Part shown: positions 1 to 7,980 of the stretch, one piece after another
Layout of the letters: each line of letters begins with the position of its first letter
Position numbering within the stretch: the first letter of the stretch is position 1
Assembly: GCF_964199755.1 (NCBI RefSeq)
Contig: NC_133917.1
Coordinates: 5,895,967 to 5,959,966 of the forward strand
Source: Larus michahellis
Lineage: Eukaryota; Chordata; Aves; Charadriiformes; Laridae
Direction of reading: 5' to 3'
Length of the DNA: 64,000 nucleotides
Translations under genes and position numbers: made by a program
Notes under the pieces: generated by a model
Seen by the model: only the letters and a program-made list of their open reading frames with translations
Told to the model about the DNA's origin: nothing
The model's database searches: none

Positions 1-1545
1 CATGCACACACATGTAGAGCCACCCACACGCATGCACACAAACACATGAGGCCGTCCCCACGCATGCACACGCGTGCAAAGCCCCCCTCAGACACGTGAA
101 CCCATCCCCACGCGTCCACACAGGCATGTCAAGCCGCCCACACGCATGCACACGCATGTGCAGAGCCACACACACGCATGTAGAGCCACCCACATGCATG
201 CACAAAGACACATGAGGCTATCCCCATGCATGCACACGCGTGCAAAGCCCCCCCAGATGTGTGAACCCATCCCCACGCGTCCACACAAGCGTGCCAAGCC
301 GCCCGCACACGCATGCACAGAGCCATGCACACGCATGTGGAGCCACCCACACGCATGCACACAAACACATGAGGCCGTCCCCACGCATGCACACGCGTGC
401 AAAGCCCCCCTCAGACACGTGGGCCCATCCCCATGTGTCCACGCAGGCATGTCAAGCCACCCACACGCATGCACACACGTGTGCAGAGCCACACACACGC
501 ATGCACACGCATGTAGAGCCACCCACACGCGTGCACAAAGACACATGAGGCCGTCCCCATGCATGCACACGCGTGCAAAGCCCCCCTCAGACATGTGAAC
601 CCATCCCCACGCGTCCACGCAGGCATGTCAAGCTGCCCACACGCATGCACATGCGTGTGGGGAGCCACGCACACGCATGTAGAGCCACCCACACGCATGC
701 ACAAAGACACATGAGGCTATCCCCACGCATGCACATGCGTGCAAAGCCCCCCCAGATGCGTGAAGCCATCCCCACGCGTCCACACAAGCGTGTCAAGCCA
801 CCCACACGCATGCAAAAGTGTGTGCAGAGCCACGCACACGCATGCACATGCATGTAGAGCCACCCACACGCATGCACAAAGACACACGAGGCCGTCCCCA
901 CGCATGCACACGCGTGCAAAGCCCCCCCCAGATGCGTGAGCCCATCCCCACACGTCCACAAGTGTGTCAAGCCACTCACACGCATGCACACGCATGTGCA
1001 GAGCCACGCACACGCATGCACATGCATGTAGAGCCACCCACACGCATGCACAAAGACACACGAGGCCGTCCCCACGCATGCACACGCGTGCAAAGCCCCC
1101 CTCAGACACGTGAACCCATCCCCCCGCGTCCATGCAGGCACGTCAAGCCACCCACATGCATGCACACGCATGTGCAGAGCCATGCACACACATGCACACG
1201 CACGTAGAGCCACCCACACGCGTGCACACAAACACAGGAGGCTGTCCCCATGCATGCACACGCGTGCAAAGCCCCCCCAGACGCATGAGCCCATCCCCAT
1301 GCGTCCACAAGTGTGTCAAGCCACCCACACGCAGGCACACGCATGTGCAGAGCCACGCACACGCATGCACATGCATGTAGAGCCACCCACACGCGTGCAC
1401 AAAGACACACGAGGCCGTCCCCACGCATGCACACGCGTGCAAAGCCCCCCTCAGACACGTGAAGCCATCCCCACGCGTCCACACAAGCGTGTCAAGCCGC
1501 CCACACGCAGGCACACGCGTGTAGAGCCACCCGCAGGCGTGTGCG
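1..1545. repeat. Minisatellite array, nine units of about 157-176 bp, in a DGKA intron
   Basis: The landmark cgcgtgcaaagccccc (or a one-base variant) recurs at 71, 237, 394, 570, 736, 911, 1085, 1261 and 1434, so spacings run from 157 to 176 bp. Each unit is built from shorter CACACGCATG-like blocks and is rich in alternating purine-pyrimidine CA, CG and TG steps. The array continues past the left edge of the window. The DGKA exon on the minus strand lies just to its right, so by inference this is intron sequence of that gene. The overlapping His/Cys-rich open frames on both strands are by-products of the repeat, not genes. Confidence 0.93.
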
Positions 1546-1608
1546 GGGCCAGTCGGAGGGGGGGGGTTCCCCCCAATGCGTGTCGCGTGTGTGTCCCCCG
1601 CAACTCAC

Positions 1609-1675
1609 AGTCCAGGTACTGCTGCAGCTGGGCAAACTCCTGGGGGCTGAGGGTGGCCCATTCCCGGCTCTCCAT
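1609..1675 (-). CDS. DGKA: Diacylglycerol kinase alpha, first coding exon only (partial gene)
   Basis: On the minus strand an AG acceptor at 1683-1682 opens an exon with ATG at 1675-1673. It encodes MESREWATLSPQEFAQLQQY and two more residues (LD) before a GTGAGT donor that starts at 1608, leaving one base of codon 23. The LSPQEFAQLQQY stretch resembles the N-terminus of DGKA, which begins the recoverin-homology region ahead of the EF hands. DGKA phosphorylates diacylglycerol to phosphatidic acid in the cytosol and at membranes. Position and orientation, head-to-head with PYM1, match human 12q13.2. Later exons lie beyond the left edge. Identification rests on 22 residues plus synteny. Confidence 0.8.
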
Positions 1676-1737
1676 GGCCACCTGCGACACGTGTGACATG
1701 CGTGACACGTGTGACACGGGGACGCCCACACCTCTTT

Positions 1738-1815
1738 GGGGGGGGGGAGGCGGGAAAGGGGGTGCGTTGGGGGCGGACGCCCCCAACGCACCCCCTTTCC
1801 CGCCTCCCCCCCCCC
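1738..1815. repeat. Perfect inverted repeat, 38-bp arms with a 2-base loop
   Basis: The left arm (1738-1775) and right arm (1778-1815) are exact reverse complements separated only by GA (1776-1777). I paired all 38 positions by hand without a mismatch. The arms are almost pure G on one side and C on the other, with short mixed parts such as GGTGCGTTGG. It lies 55 bases upstream of the DGKA acceptor, so in an intron or 5' leader of that gene. Confidence 0.95.
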
Positions 1816-2155
1816 TCGCCGCCATCTGCCCACGCGAACCCACACGCCAACGTCACGCGTGTGCGGGCCCCCGCCTTTGAGCTTTGAACCCCGGCCAGGC
1901 GTCACCCGTGGGTGGCACCGTGACGTGGGGGACATTCCCCCCCCTCCTTCCCCACCCCCCACCCCCCCCCCCGGACGAGACGGTAGGGTGACACGCGCCA
2001 TGTCACCCACCGGTGACACCCGGAACCGCCCAGTCCCGCCAAGGGACCGGGTACCGGGGGACACGGAACGCCGCCCCCCCCCCCCCCGAACACCTCGAGC
2101 ATCCCCGGTGCCTCTTCCTTCCCCTTCCCGGTCCCCCCCCCCTCCCCCGCACGGA
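1816..2155. other. GC-rich non-coding stretch upstream of the DGKA coding exon
   Basis: It holds CpG-rich sequence with long C runs and one CRE-like TGACGTGG near 1920. I see no exon that can be supported. It is probably DGKA intron 1 or 5' flanking sequence. Confidence 0.5.
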
Positions 2156-3150
2156 CCGGTAGAGCCCCGGTCCCGCCGGTTATAGCCCAGTAGAGCCCCG
2201 GTATTGCCCGGTAGAGCCCCGGTCCCGCCGGTTATAGCCCGGTAGAGCCCATTACAGCCTCGTAGAGCCCCGGTGCCGCCCGTTACAGCCCGGTAGAGCG
2301 CGTTACAGCACGGTAGAACCCCGGTAGAGCACGTTACAGCCCGGTAGAGCCTGGGTCCCACCCATTACAGCCCGGTAGAACCCCGGCAGAGCCCATTACA
2401 GTCCGGTAGAGCCCCGGTAGAGCCCCGGTCCAGCCCATCACAGCCCGGTACAGCCCAGTGGAACCTCGGTAGAGCCCATTACAGCCCGGTAGAACCCATT
2501 ACAGCCTCGTAGAGCCCCGGTCCATTCCGTTATAGCTCGGTACTGCCCGGTAGAACCCCGGTCCTGCCCATTACAGCCCGGTACTGCCCGGTAGAACCCG
2601 GTAGATCCCCAGTCCCGTCTATTACAGCCCGGTGGAGCCTCGGTAGAGCCCCGGTCCAACCCATCAAAGCCCGGTATCGCCCGGTAGAGCCCCGGTCCCG
2701 CCCATTACATCCCGGTAGAGCACGTTACAGCCCAGTAGAACCCGGTAGAGCCCCGGTCCCGCCCATCACAGCCCGGTAGAGCTTCGGTAGAGCCCATTAC
2801 AGCCCGGTAGAGCCCAGTACTACCCGGTAAAGCCCCAGTGGACCCTATTTCAGCCCGGTAGAGACCAGTACTGGCCGGTAGAGCCCCGGTCCCGCCCGTT
2901 ATAGCCCAGTACCGCCCGGTAGAACCCCGGTCCAGCCCGTTATAGCCCGTTATAGCCCGGTACTGCCCGGTGGAGCCCCGGTAGAGCCCATCACAGCCCG
3001 GTAGAACCCCGGTACCGCCCAGTAGAGCACGTTACAGCCCGGTAGAGCCCCGGTCCAGCCCATTAGAGCCCGGTAGAGCCCCGGTACCGCCCGGTAGAGC
3101 CCATTACAGCCCGGTACTGCCTGTTCCAGCCCGGTATTTCCCGGTAGGAG
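2156..3150. repeat. Minisatellite of CCCGGTAGAGCCCCGGT-type units
   Basis: About 1 kb is made of variants of CCCGGTAGAGCCCCGGTCC joined to CGCCCATTACAGC, giving compound units of roughly 25-35 bp that differ by small substitutions. It lies between the DGKA coding exon and the DGKA/PYM1 promoter. Open frames across it on the minus strand encode only Gly/Tyr/Arg-rich repeats. Confidence 0.93.
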
Positions 3151-3724
3151 TCGCCCCTACCCCGGTGCGGGTTCCTGGTCCGTACCTGGCGGGTCCCGCA
3201 GCGGATGGGCCCGGCCCGGCCCCGTGACATCACGGCCCGACGGGGCGGGGCCGGTACCGGCCGCACGTGCCGTCGGTGGAGGAGGGGGATGATGATGATG
3301 ATGACGATGATGGGGAAAGCCCTGACGGCAACGGGGTCCGGGGCGGGGGGGGCAACCGGGTACGCTGCTTTCACTAGCCACGGGGCTACCAACCCACCCG
3401 AGACCCCCAACCCACTCGGGGCGGGGGCGCGGTCCCGGGGGGGTGCCTGGGGGGGAAGGGGAACCCCCCTCCGGGCATCCCCCGGGACCGCATCCCCGCC
3501 GACACTGTTTCCTCCTCCCCGGGGTATCTCGGGGTGCGATCGGGGACGGCGGTGGCGGTTTGGGGGTTGGGTGAAACCGCAGGCGCGGCCCCTTTAAAAA
3601 CAAAATGGCCGCCCCCATCCCTTTACGGCGGTTCCCCCACCACCACCCTCCTCAGGCACACCCGGGTCGTCGTCACTTCCGGGGCGGGGTCGAGGGGAAG
3701 CCGGAAGTGTGTCGCGCTCGCAAG
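3151..3724. promoter_or_regulatory. Probable bidirectional promoter of DGKA (-) and PYM1 (+)
   Basis: This CpG-rich interval lies between the minisatellite and the PYM1 start codon. Two ETS-type sites are visible, CACTTCCGG at 3674-3682 and CCGGAAGTG at 3701-3709. A YY1-type AAGATGGCG overlaps the PYM1 start codon, and an AAAATGGCCGCC lies near 3602. A short GAT/ATG trinucleotide run sits at 3288-3310. No TATA box is obvious, as is usual for housekeeping CpG-island promoters. Transcription starts cannot be placed from sequence. Confidence 0.65.
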
Positions 3725-6721
3725 ATGGCGACTCCCTATGTGACTGATGAGACCGGTGAGTGAGGCCTGGCCCGGCGCCGTGGGGCGGGCGGCTTCCGTG
3801 GGGCTGGGCCGGGCCCCCGTGAGGTTGGGGGGTGTCGTGTCCCCCCACTCCATCCCCCGAATCCATAGGGCAGGGCCCATCCCCGCTCCGTGTGGGGCAG
3901 GCGCCCCCCCGGTGTCTGTGGGGCCTGCGACCCCCTGCCCCATCTCTGTGGGGCAGGGCCCTGCCCCTTGTGGGAGGGGCTCCCCACTCCCCATAGGGCT
4001 GGGGTCTCCCCCTCGAATCTATAGGGCAGGGCTCACCTCCGTGCCCTCTAGTGTCTGTGGGGCCAGCCCATCTCTGTGGGGCAGGGCCCTGCCCCTATGG
4101 GGGGGCTCCTCACTGTCTATAGGGCTGGTGTCCCCCCCGCGAATCTATAGGGCAGGGCCCACCTCCACGCCCCCCGGAGTCCGTGGGGCCTGCCCCATCT
4201 CTCTGGGGAAGGTGCCGTCCCCTGCTCCTGTGGGGGGGGACTCCGCACTCCCTATAGCACTGGCGGTCCCCCCTGCGAATCTATAGGGCAGGGCTCACCT
4301 CCATGCCCACTACTGTCTGTGGGGCCTGCGCCATCTCTGTGGGGCAGGGCCCGTCCCCTGTCCCTATGTTGGGGGCTTCCCGTGCCCCATGGGGCTGGGC
4401 TGTGGCCCCATCTCTGTGGGGCTGGGCGCTGCCCCCCCGAGCTTTCCACGCTCCCTTCTATCCCCCCCCCGCCCCCAGCTCGTTGCTTTAGGGCAGGTCC
4501 TGGCTTCCCTGTCTCTATGGGGCTGGACCCACCTCGTTTCCCCCCACCCCGGGGTCTGTGGTGTCCTGCTGTCCCTACCCCAGTCCTGGGGCAGGAGGGG
4601 GCCTGTGGGGTGTCCTGGGGCCGCTGGGGGGCATGTGGGGTGTCCCTGGACCCCCATGGGGTGTTTTGGGGCTCCTGTGGGGTGTATGGGGTCCCTGTGG
4701 GGTGCGGAAGATCTTATGGGGGCCCTTGGCGGGGGTGTGGGGTGTCTTGATGTCCCTGTGGGGTGTTTTGGGGGTCCTGTGGGGTGTCCTGGGACCCCTG
4801 TGGGGTGTGGGAGATCTTATGGGGCCCCCATGGGGTGTACTGAGGTCCCTGTGGGGTGTATGAGGTGTCCTGGGACCCCTGTGGGGTGTTTTGTGTGTCC
4901 CTGTGGGGTGTCCTGGGACCCCTGCGGGGTGTTCCAGGGCTCCCATAGGGTGCGTGGGGTGTCCCAGGGCCCCTGTGGGGTGGCCTAGGGCACTTGTGGG
5001 GTGCCCCGGGGGCCCCCAGCTGACGGCTTTTGTCCCGGCAGGGAAGTACATCGCCTCGACGCAGCGCCCCGACGGCACCTGGCGGAAGCAGCGGCGGGTG
5101 AAGGAGGGCTACGTGCCGCAGGAGGAGGTGCCGGTGTAAGTGGGGCAGGCGGTCGGGGCAGGGGGGGGACACAGGGGGTGTCCCCAGAGCGGGGCTGGGG
5201 TCCGCGGAGCTGCCGGCCTGTTCCCTCCTGTCCCCAGGCTCCCCGAGCTCGGCTCCCGGGGGCTGCGGGTGCCGGGTTCCGTCTTGAGGTCTCAAGTCTC
5301 TTTCCAGGTGCCCGAGCAATTCCGACCCCCTCACCCTCCCCCCATAAGCCGTGTCCTGCCGGTACGTATCCACCCACAGCCCCGGGGCCGCCCTGCGGGT
5401 CCCGGCCGTCGTCCCTCCGCTACCCCGTAACGCCAGGAGGACCCCCAGTATCTACGGGGGCGCGGAGCTCGGCAGCCCTGGCCCGCGCCGGGGGCGGCTG
5501 CCCCCCGGGGAGAGCCGGGCATGGGGGCTGCTCCGCGGCGGGGGGGTTTGCTGCGGCGCTCCTGGGGGTCAGCGACGGGGTGTTGGGTGCAGTGACGGGG
5601 TGTTTGGCACCATGACGGGGTGTTTGGTGCCACAGTGGGGTCTTTGGCCCCATGATGGGGTGTTTGGCGCCACGATGGTGTCTTTGGTACCACGGTGGGG
5701 TCTTTGGCCCCATGATGGGGTGCTCGGTGCCGCGCCGGGGTCTTTGGCACTACAACAGGGTCTTTTGGTGCCGCGACGGAGTCTTCGGCACCACAACGGG
5801 ATGTTTGGCCCCGTGACGGGGTCTTTTGGTACCGTGACAGGGTCTTTGGTGCCACAACGGGGTCTTTTGGCGCCGCAACAGGGTCTTTTGGCGCTATGAT
5901 GGCGTCTTTGTCACCGCGACGGGGTCTTTGGCTGCCTGAGGTGGTCTTTGGCTGCCTGAGGTGGTCTTTTGGTGCCGCGACGGGGTCTTTGGTGCCGCGA
6001 TGGGGTGTCCTGCGACGGGGTCTTTGGTGCCACGATGGGGTCTTTGGCCGCCTGAGGGGGGTCTTTTGATACCGCGATGGGGTCTTCGGCACCACGACGG
6101 GGTGTTTGTCACCGCGCCGGGGTCTTTGGCACCGGGACAGGGTGCTCGGCCCCATGCCGGGGCCCTGCCGGGGAGCGGGCGCCTTCACGGCCTCTTGTTT
6201 TGCGCAGGTACGAGAATAAATACGTGAAGTTTTTCAAAAGCAAACCCGAGCTGCCCCCGGGGCTCAGCCTGGAGGTCGCCGCTGCCGCCGCCACCGCGCC
6301 GCCCGGCAAACAGCCCGGCAAAGCCGAGAGCGGGGAGACGGGACTGTCCAAAGCGGCCAAAAGGAACTTGAAACGCAAAGAGAAGAGGAAGCAGCAGCAG
6401 GAGAAGGGAGAGCGGGAGACGGACGGACTGATCCAGGCGCTGGAAAAGGCCTCTCTGGCGGGGGGCGACGGCGGGGACAGGGGGGCGGCCGCGCCGCAGC
6501 CGGCCTGCGACGGCGCAGCCCCCGCCTCGGCGGGGGAACCCCCCGCCTCGGAGAAGAGCAGGAAGGTGAAGAACCTGAAGAAGAAGCTGCGGCAGGTGGA
6601 GGAGCTGCGGCAGCGGCTGGAGGCCGGGGAGATCAAGCAGCCCACCAAAGAGCAGCTGGAGAAGCTGGGGCGCAGGAAAGCCTTGGAGGAGGAACTGCGG
6701 GACCTGGAGCTGGACTTGTAA
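3725..6721 (+). CDS. PYM1: PYM homolog 1, exon-junction-complex disassembly factor
   Basis: Three coding exons, 3725-3755, 5042-5135 and 6208-6721, join in frame to 212 codons plus TAA (human 204 aa). Donors are GGTGAGTG and GTGTAAGT; acceptors are GCAG. The N-terminus [20 protein letters not shown] runs on through DGTWRKQRR and is the conserved domain that binds the Mago-Y14 pair (residues about 1-42). A basic helix follows ([20 protein letters not shown], about residue 87 on). The C-terminal third, from about 157, is a charged coiled coil with [23 protein letters not shown]1 works in the cytoplasm with ribosomes to strip exon junction complexes from mRNA. The start lies in a YY1-like AAGATGGCG context. 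Both introns are full of minisatellites. Confidence 0.97.
3859..4440. repeat. Tandem repeat of about 130 bp in PYM1 intron 1
   Basis: The landmark GAATCTATAGGGCAGGGC (first copy GAATCCATAGG) recurs near 3859, 4014, 4141 and 4276. Each unit also carries CTGTGGGGC and TGCCCCTATGGGGGG blocks. Spacing is about 127-155 bp. Confidence 0.85.
4600..5030. repeat. G-rich minisatellite in PYM1 intron 1
   Basis: Units of about 20-24 bp are variants of CCCTGTGGGGTGTCCTGGGA. The array ends at the acceptor of PYM1 exon 2 (CCCGGCAG, exon at 5042), so the polypyrimidine region is embedded in it. The sense strand has many GGGG runs and could form G-quadruplexes. Confidence 0.9.
5570..6160. repeat. Minisatellite of about 20-bp units in PYM1 intron 2
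   Basis: Nearly thirty copies of ACGGGGTCTTTGGTGCCACG-like units are present, most of 20 or 21 bp, with substitutions between copies. It ends about 50 bp before the exon 3 acceptor. Long open frames in it on both strands are artefacts of a near stop-free unit. Confidence 0.93.
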
Positions 6722-7072
6722 GGGGTTTTTTTGGGAGGGGAGGGGGATTTTGGGGGGGGGGGGCGGGGGGATTCCCTGGCATTCCCTGCCCAGCCCAGCC
6801 CCGGGTGCCGGCGGTTGGGGGTTGTTTTTTTGTTTTGGTTTTTTCCCCAGCTTTGAAACCCGGCGTCTCTCGGATCCCTCTCTCCTTGGGGTGGGTTTTT
6901 GGGGTTGGGGTTGGGTTTTTTTGTTTGTTTTTTTTTTTGTTGTTGTTTTTTTTTTAAATTTTATTTGGGGTGGGGCGGCGACACACCCCCCACCACCACC
7001 CCCCCCCCGCCTCCTCCATCCTCCCCGGCCCCTCGTGTTCTGTGTTACAGCCCCTCTCTCTCTCTCTCTCCC

Positions 7073-7078
7073 TTTATT
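7073..7078 (-). terminator. Candidate polyadenylation signal for TMEM198-like gene (minus strand AATAAA)
   Basis: TTTATT on the plus strand reads AATAAA on the minus strand. It lies about 0.9 kb past the TMEM198-like stop codon and 18 bases from the PYM1 signal on the other strand. Another minus-strand AATAAA is at 6960-6965. Confidence 0.4.
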
Positions 7079-7095
7079 TTTAAAAATCATGCAAT

Positions 7096-7101
7096 AATAA
7101 A
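7096..7101 (+). terminator. PYM1: Polyadenylation signal of PYM1 (AATAAA)
   Basis: GCAATAATAAAATTGCAG at 7091 contains AATAAA about 375 bases after the PYM1 stop. It gives a short 3' UTR with T-rich and CT-repeat tracts at 6820-7080. Confidence 0.8.
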
Positions 7102-7980
7102 ATTGCAGTAGTGACCCGGCGCCGGGGGCTCCGTCCTGCCTTTCCCGGCCTCGGGGAGCTGGGGGGGGAACGACACATGGGGATGGCAGACCCCCCCTCC
7201 CTGCCCCACTGCTGAGCCCATGGAGGGGTGGGGGGGTGGGGGGGCAGGGGCTGGTCGGACCCCCCCCGCCCTACCCCGGCAGTGATGGGGGCGCTAGGGG
7301 GGGTTCTCGCCAGGAGGTGTGGGTGCCGCATGGCCGAGTGTTTGGGTCCCCAGAGCCCCCCCCCCTCCCCGGGGCTGGTGGCACCTCCGGGGGTGCCGAG
7401 GGGGGGGTCTCCTGGCAGCACTGGGGGGGCTCATGCTGCCCCCCCCCCCAACTCCTTAAGGCATCATCCCCCCTACAAGCCCGGGGGGGGGGGACTCAGG
7501 GCAGGGCTGGGGGGCCGGGGGGGCTCCATGGCAGGGAGAGACACACACCCCCCCGCCACGGTGGGGTTAAGGCTTTTGGGACCCCCCCCGGCGACTGTGG
7601 AGGGGGGGAGCTGGGCTGGGCCCGGGGCTGTGCGCAGGGTTTGGGTAGGTCCTACAAAAATAAATGCGGGGCTTGGTTTTAGGGGGGCACCCCCCTTCCC
7701 CCGCCTCTTCCCCCCCCCCCCCCCACGTCAGAGGCTGGGAAGGAGCTCTCCCCAGGCTCTCCCCTCCGTGGGGCAGGTTATGGGGCTGGCAGCTGTGGGG
7801 CAGGTCGGGGGGGGGGGGCACTGGTTTTGCCCCACCACCAGGGGGACCCCCCCCCCTTCCCCGCTTAGGCCACGCCCAGGGGGCGGGGCATCAGGCACCT
7901 AATTTGCATATTTAAAGGGGAAGGCACAGTGGGAACGGGGTGGGGGGGGGCCGGGGGCCCCCAAGGCACGTCGCGGGGGC
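7102..7980. other. Tail-to-tail interval, likely 3' UTR of the TMEM198-like gene
   Basis: No coding exon is visible. The interval has many G and C homopolymers. A plus-strand AATAAA is at 7659-7664, and an octamer ATTTGCAT (7902-7909) sits next to an AT-rich TATTTAAA. MMP19, expected here from human order, is not present. Confidence 0.55.

Noticed and set aside
74-1482. Long His/Cys/Thr-rich open frames on both strands
   Set aside because: They follow the ~170-bp tandem array and exist in several frames at once; no splice or start context supports them.
3063-3410. Poly-Ile/His minus-strand frame at the GAT/ATG run
   Set aside because: It comes from a short trinucleotide repeat in the DGKA/PYM1 promoter.
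7902-7916. Octamer plus TATA-like element as a Pol III or snRNA promoter
   Set aside because: No snRNA-like or Y RNA-like sequence and no T-run terminator follows at the right distance; it lies in the probable TMEM198-like 3' UTR.
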